From CAWUEX02 sp963921305 (GTDB taxonomy: Bacteria; Pseudomonadota; Alphaproteobacteria; Rhodospirillales; Rhodospirillaceae), in contig CAWUEX030000002.1 in assembly GCA_963921305.4 (NCBI GenBank), positions 1,798,001 through 1,862,000 of the forward strand: a DNA stretch of 64,000 nucleotides, in the 5' to 3' direction. Within the stretch, counting starts at the first letter, position 1. Each line of letters opens with the position of its first letter. The notes under the pieces were generated by a model. The model made no database searches. It saw only the letters and a list, made by a program, of their open reading frames with translations, and was not told where the DNA came from. Position numbers and translations under genes: made by a program. This document shows, piece after piece, positions 43,767 to 52,489 of the stretch.

Positions 43767-45409
43767 ACAGTAAAGCAGGCGCCGCCGCCCTCGGTGTTCT
43801 CGGCGGTAATCGTCCCGCCATGAGCTTCGACAATCTGCTTTGAGATGGATAGACCCAGTCCGGAGTGCGTGCCGAACTTCTCGGTCTCGGGCCGCTCGGA
43901 GTAGAATCGGCTGAAGATAGCCTCTTCCCTTCCTTTTGGAATGCCGGGCCCCTGATCCTCCACTTCGATGCGGATGACGCCGTCACTGCGTCCGGCGCGC
44001 ACGAAAATCTTTCCCTTAGGTGGACTGAAAGAGGCCGCGTTGCCCAGCAGATTGCGGAACACCTGGGCCAGACGGCCTTCCAGTCCCGCGACATCCAAGG
44101 ACTCGCCACGGGGCACATCCGTGACAACTTGCGGCGCGTCCGCTTTGTCGGTGGAATTGGAAATGTCAGCGAGTGTTTCCAGCAGCGTCGACAAGCTCAC
44201 CGGTTCGGTCTCTGCCCGCGACAACTCCGCATCCAGCCGCGATGCATCGGAGATATCGGATATCAGCCGGTCGAGGCGGCTGACGTCATCGAGAATAATG
44301 CCCATCAGCTGTTTCTGCTGCTGAGAGTCTTCGATCCGCGCCACCGTCTCCACCGCGCTGCGCAGGGACGTGAGCGGGTTCTTGATTTCGTGGGCGACGT
44401 CGGCGGCGAATTGTTCGGTCGCATCCATGCGCAGCCACAAGCCTTCCGTCATTTCGCGCAGCGCCTGGGAGAGCGAGCCGATCTCGTCTCGCCGTTTGCT
44501 TAGATCGGGAATAGCGTGCTGGCGGCTACGGCTCTGCCGCACCAGAGTTGCTGCGTCGGCCAGACGCCGCATCGGGCGTGCGATGGTGCCGGCTAAATAC
44601 AGTGACAGCAAAACCGTCACCCCGAACGTCCAGGCGAAAATCGTCAGGATGGAACTGCGCACTTCAAACAGGCGCACTTCGACCGCGGCGTCGTCACTCG
44701 AAACCAGCAGTGCTCCGACGATTTGTTTATAGAATTGTACCGGTACGGCGACCGTGAGAATTTTCCCGCCCCTTTCGTTTTGCCGGACTGCGCCGCCGGC
44801 ACTCCCGCGCTCCAGTGCACTGACCACTTCCGAGTAGTCGTAGGCGGTGCCGTTGGCTTGATCGATGTAGGGGTCCAGCACGTCATCAGCGCGCAACAGA
44901 GATTCGACCCACGCCAAGGCCGCGCGCATGTAAACCTCAACCGGGCCTGCTTCAGCCACGGGCAGATCGACGACCCGGACCTCTCCGCCGGGGCCGCGCA
45001 GGAGACGGCTGTCGGCGATCATCGCGCCGCCGCGGTCGTAGAGCCGGGCGCGGATTTCAGCCAGGCCGGCCAGCCGCCGGACGAGCTGGCGGGCCGTGGC
45101 ATCGTCGATGCGCCGTGAGGCACCTTGCGGCATGAACGGGCCAAAGGTGCCGCTGTCGGTCTCCATCACCACCGCACCTTCGCCAATGGCCGCGGCGATC
45201 AGCTCCGCATCCGTGCGCAGGCCGTCGAGCGCTGTGCCGATCAGAGACTCTTCATATTCATCGAGAAACAGCAGGCCGAGACCAAGCAGAACCGGCGCGA
45301 CAAGATTGACCGCCAGGATGCGTCGGGTCAGCGGCGACAGCAGCCGGGCACGCCGTTGTGGGCGGTCGTCCGTCGAGGAGGCAATGCGGAAATCCTTATC
45401 GGCGCGCAC
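43748..45409 (-). CDS. chvG: membrane sensor histidine kinase ChvG/ExoS type
   Basis: 553 residues. Transmembrane helices lie at about 28-50 and 255-275 flanking a periplasmic sensor of ~200 residues, then HAMP. The H-box is FAADVAHEIKNPLTSLRSAV near 337-356 with the phospho-histidine, the N-box is VFRNLLGNAASFSPPKG near 449-465, and the G-boxes VEDQGPGIPKG and HSGLGLSISKQIVEAHGG follow. All catalytic residues are intact. ChvG senses acid or envelope conditions in rhizobia and relatives and signals to ChvI, encoded 33 bases upstream. Confidence 0.93.
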   Translation of the reverse strand: MRADKDFRIASSTDDRPQRRARLLSPLTRRILAVNLVAPVLLGLGLLFLDEYEESLIGTALDGLRTDAELIAAAIGEGAVVMETDSGTFGPFMPQGASRRIDDATARQLVRRLAGLAEIRARLYDRGGAMIADSRLLRGPGGEVRVVDLPVAEAGPVEVYMRAALAWVESLLRADDVLDPYIDQANGTAYDYSEVVSALERGSAGGAVRQNERGGKILTVAVPVQFYKQIVGALLVSSDDAAVEVRLFEVRSSILTIFAWTFGVTVLLSLYLAGTIARPMRRLADAATLVRQSRSRQHAIPDLSKRRDEIGSLSQALREMTEGLWLRMDATEQFAADVAHEIKNPLTSLRSAVETVARIEDSQQQKQLMGIILDDVSRLDRLISDISDASRLDAELSRAETEPVSLSTLLETLADISNSTDKADAPQVVTDVPRGESLDVAGLEGRLAQVFRNLLGNAASFSPPKGKIFVRAGRSDGVIRIEVEDQGPGIPKGREEAIFSRFYSERPETEKFGTHSGLGLSISKQIVEAHGGTITAENTEGGGACFTVRLPAM

Positions 45410-45442
45410 GCAGGAGTCCTTGTTCGGCGCCGGCGCGTAACC

Positions 45443-46147
45443 TTAAGCGGCGGCTTCCTTATATTTATAACCCACGCCGTACAAGGTCTCGATATTGGAA
45501 AACTCCGTATCGACATCGCGGAATTTCTTACGCAACCGCTTGATGTGGCTGTCGATGGTGCGGTCGTCCACGTAGATATTCTCACCGTAGGCCGCATCGA
45601 TCAGCTGGTCGCGGCTCTTCACGTGGCCCGGGCGCTGCGCCAGCGCCTGAATGATCAGGAACTCGGTGACCGTCAGATTCACCGCCTTATCTTTCCATTT
45701 GCACAAGTGCTGGGCCGGATCGAGCACCAGTTCACCGCGCTTCATCGCCTCGGCCGACTCGCCGTTGGCCCCGGCGGCCTGGGCTTCAATGCGCCGCATT
45801 ACCGCTTTGACCCGTTCGATCAGCAGGCGCTGGGAAAACGGCTTCTTGATGTAGTCGTCCGCGCCCATGCGCAGGCCGTGCAGTTCATCGACCTCGTCAT
45901 CCTTGGACGTCAGAAAAATCACCGGCGTCGGCGCTTTGTCCTGCAGGCGCTGCAGCAGCTCAATCCCGTCCATGCGCGGCATTTTGATGTCGAGCACTGC
46001 CAGATCGACCGGTTCTTCGACGATCCCGCGCAGGGCCTCGGCGCCGTCCCGGTAGGTAATGACGTCAAAGCCTTCCTGTTTCAGAACCATCGAGACCGAT
46101 GTCAGGATGTTGCGGTCATCGTCGACCAGTGCGATTCGCGGTGCCAC
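45443..46147 (-). CDS. chvI: OmpR-family response regulator ChvI type
   Basis: 234 residues. The start chosen is GTG at 46147, eight bases after a GGGGGA ribosome site; the frame is open to 46255 but that extension is GC-rich non-family sequence. The receiver has ALVDDDRN near 6-13, phospho-acceptor Asp in LAVLDIKMPRMDGI near 48-61, and the lysine in DYIKKPFSQRLL near 98-109. The winged-helix output domain shows LTVTEFLIIQALAQRPGHV and the recognition segment VDDRTIDSHIKRLRKKFR. Divergent from pckA, as in other alphaproteobacteria. Confidence 0.94.
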   Translation of the reverse strand: MAPRIALVDDDRNILTSVSMVLKQEGFDVITYRDGAEALRGIVEEPVDLAVLDIKMPRMDGIELLQRLQDKAPTPVIFLTSKDDEVDELHGLRMGADDYIKKPFSQRLLIERVKAVMRRIEAQAAGANGESAEAMKRGELVLDPAQHLCKWKDKAVNLTVTEFLIIQALAQRPGHVKSRDQLIDAAYGENIYVDDRTIDSHIKRLRKKFRDVDTEFSNIETLYGVGYKYKEAAA

Positions 46148-46230
46148 GGGCTGTCCCCCCTGCTGGTCCGGGCCGCCGGTGCGTCCCGGGTGTGTCTCGG
46201 TGCGGGCCTCCCGTCCAGGAACCGGGCCCG

Positions 46231-46246
46231 GCCCGGCGCGCCGGGC
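46231..46246. other. 16-base perfect palindrome in the chvI leader
   Basis: GCCCGGCG/CGCCGGGC forms an uninterrupted dyad 84 bases before the chvI GTG, next to a second GC-rich dyad at 46222-46231. Within the 335-base gap between chvI and pckA this is the most prominent element on the chvI side. It could be an operator or an RNA hairpin; GC-rich sequence makes chance occurrence possible. Confidence 0.35.
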
Positions 46247-46366
46247 AAGGCTCATATCATACTGGCATTATGGCGAAATTACTGCCTCAGGCTGCCCGAT
46301 TTCCGCCGCAATTCGCCCTGCATGGCCGATCGGCGGGGAGGAAGGCCAGACCACCCTCGGCTTCGG

Positions 46367-46395
46367 TTGCGTCCGCTGAGGCGAGGCGTTATGTA
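46367..46395 (+). promoter_or_regulatory. predicted promoter of pckA
   Basis: TTGCGT (46367-46372) and TATGTA (46390-46395) are spaced by 17 bases. The start would be near 46402, giving a leader of about 80 bases that begins almost at once with the hairpin described next. Confidence 0.42.
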
Positions 46396-46406
46396 AACCC
46401 AAATGC

Positions 46407-46447
46407 GCCGGACCGGCATATATCTTACGCCGTCCGGCCTTTCTTTT
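46407..46447 (+). terminator. terminator-like hairpin in the pckA leader
   Basis: GCCGGAC (46407-46413) pairs perfectly with GTCCGGC (46432-46438), and three more G-C pairs form inside after a bulge. CTTTCTTTT follows directly. No plus-strand gene lies upstream to be terminated, and pckA starts 36 bases downstream, so this may attenuate pckA. The T-run is on the pckA strand only. Confidence 0.6.
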
Positions 46448-46482
46448 AGTCTTTCTGATGCGCGTCTAGGGGGCGTCTTACC

Positions 46483-48090
46483 GTGGAAAACACAGGTCAT
46501 GTTGTCAGTTCTGTCGGGGTTGAAGCCAATGGGTTGAAACCGTCTGGCACGGTCCATTGGAACATGGGGTCCGCCCAACTGATCGAACTGGCCGTGAACC
46601 GCGGCGAGGGCAAGCTCTCGAAAGACGGCGCCTTGGTCTGCCTGACTGGCCAGCACACCGGCCGCTCCCCCAACGACAAATTCATCGTCAAAGATGCGAC
46701 GACAGAAACAACAGTCGACTGGGGCAAGGTCAACGTGCCGATGACCTCAGAACACTTTGATGCTCTCCATGAAAAGATCCTTGCGCACCTCTCTGCCAAG
46801 GATCTTTTTGTTCAGGACTGCTACGCCGGCGCCGATCCCGACAACCGCCTGCGTGTGCGCGTCGTTAATGAGAACGCCTGGCACAATCTGTTCGCCCGCA
46901 ACATGTTCATCCAGCCCAAGGATGAAGAACTTAAAGACTTCGAGCCCGAGTTCACTGTGCTTCAGGCCCCGTCCTGTCATGCTGATCCGGCGGTCCATGG
47001 CACCAACTCGGAAGTCTTCGTCGTCGTCAACTTCACCAAGAAGCTGGTCATCATCGGTGGCACCATCTACGCCGGTGAAATCAAGAAGTCGATTTTCTCG
47101 ATCCTCAACTACATCCTACCGGAACGCGGCGTGCTGCCCATGCACTGCTCGGCAAACATCGGCGACGACGGGGCGACCGCCATCTTCTTCGGCCTCTCCG
47201 GCACCGGGAAGACCACTCTGTCTGCAGATCAGTCCCGCGTTCTGATTGGTGATGACGAGCACGGCTGGAGTGACACCAGCGTGTTTAACTTCGAGGGCGG
47301 CTGTTACGCCAAAGTCATCAAGCTGTCGGAAGAAGCGGAGCCCGAAATCTACGCCACCACCCGGCGCTTCGGCACCATTCTCGAAAACGTAGTCATGGAT
47401 GAAGCGACCCGCACGCTCGATCTCGACGATGGCTCGCTGACGGAAAACACCCGTGCGTCTTATCCCATCGATTTCATTCCCAACACGTCGGAAACCGGCT
47501 TCGGCCCACAGCCCAAGAACATCATCATGCTTACGGCGGATGCCTTCGGCGTGCTGCCGCCGATTTCCAAGCTGACCCCGGAACAGGCGATGTATCACTT
47601 CCTGTCAGGCTACACTGCCAAGGTTGCCGGCACCGAGAAGGGTGTGAAAGAACCGCAGGCGGCGTTTTCCACCTGCTTCGGCGCACCGTTCATGCCGCGT
47701 CATCCCACCGTCTATGCCGAGCTACTTGGCAAGAAGATGGAACAGACCGGCGCGACCTGCTGGCTGGTTAACACCGGGTGGTCCGGCGGTGGTTATGGGG
47801 TCGGCCAGCGCATGCAAATCAAGTACACCCGAGCCATGCTCAATGCGGCGCTCAATGGTGATCTCGACAACGTCGAGTTCAGGCCCGATCCCAACTTCGG
47901 TCTGCTGGTGCCCACGTCCTGCCCGGGCGTGCCCGACGAGGTACTGCAACCCAAGTCCACCTGGCAGGATCAGTCGGCCTATGACACTGCCGCCCAAGAC
48001 GTTGCCAAGCGCTTCGAAACCAACTTCAAGCAGTTCGAAGAACACGTCGACGATCAGGTTCAGGCCTGCGCCATTCGCGCTGCTGCTTAG
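46483..48090 (+). CDS. pckA: phosphoenolpyruvate carboxykinase (ATP)
   Basis: Converts oxaloacetate to PEP with ATP, the first gluconeogenic step. 535 residues from a GTG start with a GGGGG ribosome site. The ATP site is FFGLSGTGKTTLSADQSR near 235-252, preceded by HCSANIGDDG, and metal ligands follow in IGDDEHGWSD near 257-266; the N-terminal TGRSPNDKFIV near 56-66 binds oxaloacetate. It is divergent from chvI, a conserved neighbourhood that ties gluconeogenesis to ChvG/ChvI in several alphaproteobacteria. The downstream SLC13 transporter may supply C4 acids. Confidence 0.98.
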   Translation: MENTGHVVSSVGVEANGLKPSGTVHWNMGSAQLIELAVNRGEGKLSKDGALVCLTGQHTGRSPNDKFIVKDATTETTVDWGKVNVPMTSEHFDALHEKILAHLSAKDLFVQDCYAGADPDNRLRVRVVNENAWHNLFARNMFIQPKDEELKDFEPEFTVLQAPSCHADPAVHGTNSEVFVVVNFTKKLVIIGGTIYAGEIKKSIFSILNYILPERGVLPMHCSANIGDDGATAIFFGLSGTGKTTLSADQSRVLIGDDEHGWSDTSVFNFEGGCYAKVIKLSEEAEPEIYATTRRFGTILENVVMDEATRTLDLDDGSLTENTRASYPIDFIPNTSETGFGPQPKNIIMLTADAFGVLPPISKLTPEQAMYHFLSGYTAKVAGTEKGVKEPQAAFSTCFGAPFMPRHPTVYAELLGKKMEQTGATCWLVNTGWSGGGYGVGQRMQIKYTRAMLNAALNGDLDNVEFRPDPNFGLLVPTSCPGVPDEVLQPKSTWQDQSAYDTAAQDVAKRFETNFKQFEEHVDDQVQACAIRAAA

Positions 48091-48114
48091 TCTAACGCCA
48101 GCCCACTGCGCGTG

Positions 48115-49665
48115 ATGGAGTCTCATCAGGCTCATGTGCGCCCGCCCGCGTCAGGGCCAGAACAAATGCCTGCCTCGGGGCCGACACGGCAACGAGTCGG
48201 CCTGTGGCTGGGTGCCGGGGTCTTCGCGCTTCTCCTTATTCTGCCGCCGCCTGACGGCCTAACGCCTTCCGGGTGGCGCACCGCCGCCGTTGCGGCACTG
48301 ATGGCGGTGTGGTGGATCACCGAAGCCATTCCCGTTTATGCCACCGGACTGTTGCCGCTGGCCTTGTTTCCCTTGCTCGGCGTCATTTCCATCAACGATG
48401 CCGCCGCGCCATATGCCAACCCGCTGATCTTTCTGTTCATGGGCGGGTTCATGATCGCTCTGGCGATGCAGCGTTGGGGATTGCACAAACGGCTGGCTCT
48501 CAAACTGCTGACGGTGACGGGCACCGGCGCACGCAGTTTGGTCGGCGGCTTCATGCTGGCAACGGCGCTGTTGTCCATGTGGGTGAGCAACACCGCCACT
48601 GCCATGATGATGCTGCCCATCGCAGTTTCGGTGCTCGTGCTGCTGCACGCCCAGGCCGACGATGAGGCGCCGGTTTTGCCCGGCTTTAACACGGCTTTGG
48701 TGCTTGCTGTGGCCTACGGTGCCAACATCGGCGGTATCGCGACATTGGTCGGCACGCCTCCTAACGCGTTTCTTGCCGCTTTCTTCAATTCCACCTACGG
48801 CCTCACCATTGGTTTTGCAGAATGGATGATGGTTGGTCTGCCGCTCGCCGGAGTGATGTTGGTCTTGGCCTGGTTGTTGCTCACCCGCGTGCTGCATCCT
48901 CTGCCCAACACCCAGATCGACGGAGCGGCGGACTTGCTGGACTCTGAACGGGCGCAGCTCGGACCAATGTCGCGCAGCGAAAAAGTTGTCGCCGTGGCGT
49001 TTGCCTCCGCCGCATTTCTTTGGGTATTTCGACCCGTCCTGACGGACGCCGTGCCATGGCTCACGCTCAGTGATCCTGGCATCGCCATGGCGATCGCCCT
49101 GTTACTGTTTCTTTTCCCCAGTGGGGAACGGTCGCCGAGCGGCGGATCGGACGGCGTGTTGAATTGGGAATGGGCGTCTAAGTTGCCTTGGGGCGTGTTG
49201 CTTCTATTTGGCGGCGGATTGAGCTTGGCGGCCGCCGCGGGCGCAACCGGATTGTCCGAATGGATTGGCGGCGGCATTTCGACATGGGGCGCGCTCCCCA
49301 CATTGATGCTGCTGATCGCTGTGGTGACCGTGGTGGTCTTTCTGACCGAGGTCACGTCCAACATCGCGACGACGGCGACGTTGCTGCCGGTGCTGGCCGC
49401 CGCCGCAATTGCGCTCGGTGAAAATCCGTTGCTGCTATGTATTCCTGCCGCACTTGCAGCGAGTTGTGCGTTCATGCTGCCGCCGGCCACGCCACCCAAC
49501 GCCATCGTGTTCGGCTCAGGGCAGGTGTCGATCCCGCAGATGGCGCGCGCCGGTGTTTGGATCAACCTGATCAGTATTGGTGTGCTGGTCGCGCTGTCCT
49601 ACCTGCTCGCCGGGCCGGTGTTCGACATTGTGCCGGGCGAAGTGCCGCAATGGGCGAAGCCCTGA
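48115..49665 (+). CDS. SLC13/DASS-type dicarboxylate transporter
   Basis: 516 residues, about 11 hydrophobic helices, inner membrane. The two signature segments of the DASS family are present: MWVSNTATAMMMLPIAVSV near 162-180 and LTEVTSNIATTATLLPVLA near 410-428, each with the SNT-type Na+/substrate motif, followed by PPATPPNAIVFGSG near 465-478. Likely cotransports Na+ with C4-dicarboxylates, citrate or a related acid, although sulfate is possible for this superfamily. It follows pckA by 24 bases, and C4 acids would be the natural substrate for gluconeogenesis. GTG three bases upstream is an alternative start. Confidence 0.88.
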   Translation: MESHQAHVRPPASGPEQMPASGPTRQRVGLWLGAGVFALLLILPPPDGLTPSGWRTAAVAALMAVWWITEAIPVYATGLLPLALFPLLGVISINDAAAPYANPLIFLFMGGFMIALAMQRWGLHKRLALKLLTVTGTGARSLVGGFMLATALLSMWVSNTATAMMMLPIAVSVLVLLHAQADDEAPVLPGFNTALVLAVAYGANIGGIATLVGTPPNAFLAAFFNSTYGLTIGFAEWMMVGLPLAGVMLVLAWLLLTRVLHPLPNTQIDGAADLLDSERAQLGPMSRSEKVVAVAFASAAFLWVFRPVLTDAVPWLTLSDPGIAMAIALLLFLFPSGERSPSGGSDGVLNWEWASKLPWGVLLLFGGGLSLAAAAGATGLSEWIGGGISTWGALPTLMLLIAVVTVVVFLTEVTSNIATTATLLPVLAAAAIALGENPLLLCIPAALAASCAFMLPPATPPNAIVFGSGQVSIPQMARAGVWINLISIGVLVALSYLLAGPVFDIVPGEVPQWAKP

Positions 49666-49687
49666 AACAATTAGTGGGCGAATTAAT

Positions 49688-49798
49688 TTAAAACGCGATC
49701 GGCGCGAACAGATAGCCGTTGGGCACCAGTGTATACACGCCGGTCAGAAACAGCAGCGCGGCGGCAATCCAAATCCAATGCCAGCGGGAATCGAGCAT
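49688..49798 (-). CDS. 36-residue membrane protein behind an FNR box
   Basis: A short frame too small for usual gene calling. The ATG at 49798 has GGAGG five bases before it, an ideal ribosome site. The product begins MLDSRWHWIWIAAALLFLTG, giving one hydrophobic helix at about residues 7-25 with a tryptophan-rich entry, then a short tail with TLVPNGYLFAPIAF. A perfect FNR box lies 58 bases upstream on the same side. The context (same strand as, and just after, a universal stress protein) suggests an oxygen-limitation role. I do not recognise the family. Confidence 0.72.
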   Translation of the reverse strand: MLDSRWHWIWIAAALLFLTGVYTLVPNGYLFAPIAF

Positions 49799-49855
49799 GA
49801 CGGCCTCCAGGTTTCAAACCGAGGTGCAATGTCCTTGCGTTGCTCACGCCCGTCC

Positions 49856-49869
49856 TTGATCCGGATCAA
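49856..49869 (-). promoter_or_regulatory. FNR/Crp-family binding site, perfect consensus
   Basis: TTGATCCGGATCAA matches the FNR/FnrL consensus TTGAT-N4-ATCAA at all ten specified positions. It lies 17 bases past the stop of the stress-protein gene and its centre is about 64 bases before the ATG of the 36-residue protein; a class II start 41.5 bases downstream would be near 49821, leaving a leader of some 23 bases. The -10 sequence there is weak. Confidence 0.72.
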
Positions 49870-49886
49870 TTTTCCGGGTTGCGTAC

Positions 49887-50816
49887 CTACCAGGCCTTAA
49901 CCGCCAGTACGTCACACGGTGGCTTGTTCATAAACTCGGCGGCGACACTGCCCAGCATCAGCTGCGCGACTCCGGTGCGTCCATGAGTACCAAGAACCAG
50001 AAGGTCGGGCTCGAGACGCTGAATTTCCCCGTAAATCACGCCATGCACATCACCGGCAATCGCCTGGGCATCCAGCGGGGCTCCGGCCTCGTCTTCCGGC
50101 AGCGCGCTGTGAATTAAGGCTGCGAGTTCTTCACGCACGAACGCCGCTAGCTCCGCCTCATGGGTTTCTTGGACGGATTGGCGTAACGATTCGCTGGGAT
50201 GAAGCCCGGTAAATGGTACGTGATACGCGTGGACCAAGTGACGCGCACTGTCCGGCGCGATCACAGACGCGACCCGCAACGCCCGTCGCGCATGCACCGA
50301 GAAGTCCGTGGCGATCAAAGCGCGCTGGTAGGGTCCGTCGGTCAAATCCTTGACCACTAAAACCGGGCTGCGGCCGGTGCGCACCACCCGCTCCAAAGTC
50401 GTTCCTGTGAGTGGCCGACGGCCGTCCTCATTTCGATGCACACCCATGACCACCAGATCAGCCTCCCATGCTTCGGCTGTGCCGACGATGTCTCGGTCTG
50501 CGGCGCCCGTAAGAACGTGAATGCTGGCGTCGTTTTGGCGCGCCTTGTCCAACTTTGACAGGCTGGTTTCGATTTCTGCTTTGGCAGCAACGGACAGATG
50601 CTGCACGACGCTTTTGGGTAAGTCGTCGTCAATCACGTGCACAACTGTCAGTCGGGCCCGCGTCGTTGCCGCCAGTTCGGCGGCCCTGGCGATGGCGCGG
50701 TCCGAGCGTGCGGATAAATCTGTCGCCACCAAAATCGAATCAATCTGGGGCAGGGGGTAAGGCGAGGTCTGTCCCTCACGGTTGGGTGAAGGTACGGAGG
50801 CGAAAGACGGTTTCAC
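49887..50816 (-). CDS. tandem universal stress protein
   Basis: 309 residues forming two UspA domains, about 25-150 and 165-308. It starts with GTG after an AAGGAA ribosome site. Both domains begin with a strand ending in Asp (ILVATDLSARS, ALIATDFSVHA). The second has the full ATP-binding loop VLGTHGRTGVAQLMLGSVAAE near 280-300; the first has a degenerate version (MGVHRNEDGRRPLTGTTLE). Such tandem proteins respond to oxygen limitation or energy stress in many bacteria. It precedes the FNR box and small membrane protein on the same strand. Confidence 0.9.
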   Translation of the reverse strand: MKPSFASVPSPNREGQTSPYPLPQIDSILVATDLSARSDRAIARAAELAATTRARLTVVHVIDDDLPKSVVQHLSVAAKAEIETSLSKLDKARQNDASIHVLTGAADRDIVGTAEAWEADLVVMGVHRNEDGRRPLTGTTLERVVRTGRSPVLVVKDLTDGPYQRALIATDFSVHARRALRVASVIAPDSARHLVHAYHVPFTGLHPSESLRQSVQETHEAELAAFVREELAALIHSALPEDEAGAPLDAQAIAGDVHGVIYGEIQRLEPDLLVLGTHGRTGVAQLMLGSVAAEFMNKPPCDVLAVKAW

Positions 50817-50941
50817 AGGCGGTTCCTTAGGGCAAAGCGCGACAACACGCCCTTAACCCTGGAGACGCATCCAGGCTCATTCAACTAACGAGCTGATTGA
50901 TTTTTCTTATGAGCGACGAGACGCGCGGAAGCGCCACAGTT

Positions 50942-52480
50942 CTAGTTCTGTTGACTGCCGTTGAGGCGTCTCAGTTCAAGCGCTGCGCCTTGGTACTCAA
51001 TGAGATCGCTTGAACCGGTCTCGAGAACTTTTGAGAAATTCTGTTGAGCCGTGTGCGGGTCGTTATCTGCCAGCGCCAACTGCCCGATGAAGAAATGCGT
51101 TTCCGCCAATCGCGCCGATGCTACTGTTTGATCACGGCGTGCTTCACGCAGCACCGTCTCGACGGTCACTTGACCTTCCAGCCCGTCGATCAGCGCGCCT
51201 GGCCATATGGTTGGGTCGATGCCCCGCGTCATCTCTTGTAAGACAACCTGCGCATCGTCCCGCCGGGCGCGTGTCGCAGCGACGAAACGCCACACCGCAG
51301 AAGTGGGTGAGGGCGCATCTAGTGCGTCGAAGTCCGCAACGGCGGCGGCGAAGCCTCCGGCAATCAGATGCGCCTGACCCCGCCGCCGCCGCGCCAGTTC
51401 CAGATCGGGCTTTTCCTGTAATGCGGCGGTGAAGTCGGTGATCGCGTCGTCCGGCCGTCCCAAGGCCAGCCGGGCAAGGCCGCGATTGAGCCGCGTCTCG
51501 GCGTCGCCGGGAAAGCGACTGAGGACGGTGGTGAAGTCCTGCTCGGCCCGGGCATACCGTCCCTGTTGGAAGCGGGCACTGCCGAGAAACAATGTCGCGC
51601 GCAGGTTTGCCGCGTCGGCGGTGACCACCCGATCCAAATCGGCTTCGGCTGCCGCGGCCTGTCCGGCAAACACATACGCCACGCCGCGCGCCTCCAACGC
51701 ATCCAAGTCGTCCGGTACGCGCTTGAGCACATAGCTGTAGTCGGCAATCGCTGCGTCATAGTCGCGCATCTGGCCGTGCGCTGCGGCCCGCACCAACCGC
51801 AGGTCCAGGTTCTCCGGCTGCAGCGTCAAAATCTGGTCGAAGGCGGCGATGGCCTTTTGCGGTTCGCGGTTGCGCATCCGTGCCGTTGCCAACAGGCTCA
51901 AACTGATGCGGTCGTCCGGGTCCAGCCGTACCGCTTGCTCCAACTCGTTCGCCGCCGCTGCGGCGTTGCCCGCGCGTAGGAAGGTGCGACCGCGCACCCG
52001 GTAGGGGCCGGGGTTGTTGGGATCAAGCCGCCGCGCCTGGCCAAGATCTTCCAGGGCTGCTTCGCTTTCACCCAGGCGAAACAGAATGTCGGCGCGCAGC
52101 ACATAGGCGTCGGTCAATCCCGGATCGGCGCCGAGTGCGAGGTCGAGGTCGTCCAGCGCCTCTTCGGGCCGATCCAGATTGCGCATCAGCCGGGCGCGCA
52201 TCAGGCGCACCGGTCCATCCTCAAGACCGAGACGGATGGCAGCATCGACATTGCCAAGCGCGCCGGCGCTGTCGCGAGCGGTTTGCTGAGCTTCGGCGAG
52301 AGACAAGTGGGCGCGGGCCCGCAGACTGTCATCGGCGTCCGCATCGGCGATCACCGCGCGGCAGGCGGCCAGGCGCACCGTCTCATCTGCCTCGGTGAAA
52401 CAGTCCATCGGCCCGGCGGCGAAGGTTTGAGCGTTCAGACCCAAAACACCCAGGACACCCAAAACGAGCAACCTATGCAT
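50942..52480 (-). CDS. exported TPR-repeat protein
   Basis: 512 residues. The N-terminus MHRLLVLGVLGVLGLNAQTFA is a signal peptide with likely cleavage after TFA, so it is periplasmic. About ten TPR units follow from residue 50 to about 380, with A-x-L/Y-x-D-P ends such as DLDLALGADPGLTDAYVLRA. No catalytic domain is seen. The stop is about 125 bases before the start of the stress-protein gene on the same strand, and polA ends just upstream. Function unknown; probably a scaffold for envelope proteins. Confidence 0.82.
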   Translation of the reverse strand: MHRLLVLGVLGVLGLNAQTFAAGPMDCFTEADETVRLAACRAVIADADADDSLRARAHLSLAEAQQTARDSAGALGNVDAAIRLGLEDGPVRLMRARLMRNLDRPEEALDDLDLALGADPGLTDAYVLRADILFRLGESEAALEDLGQARRLDPNNPGPYRVRGRTFLRAGNAAAAANELEQAVRLDPDDRISLSLLATARMRNREPQKAIAAFDQILTLQPENLDLRLVRAAAHGQMRDYDAAIADYSYVLKRVPDDLDALEARGVAYVFAGQAAAAEADLDRVVTADAANLRATLFLGSARFQQGRYARAEQDFTTVLSRFPGDAETRLNRGLARLALGRPDDAITDFTAALQEKPDLELARRRRGQAHLIAGGFAAAVADFDALDAPSPTSAVWRFVAATRARRDDAQVVLQEMTRGIDPTIWPGALIDGLEGQVTVETVLREARRDQTVASARLAETHFFIGQLALADNDPHTAQQNFSKVLETGSSDLIEYQGAALELRRLNGSQQN

Positions 52481-52489
52481 GGCGGTCCG

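Noticed and set aside
50860..50925. Second FNR box upstream of the universal stress protein gene.
   Set aside because: Only one half-site (ATCAA) is present; the other half matches poorly.
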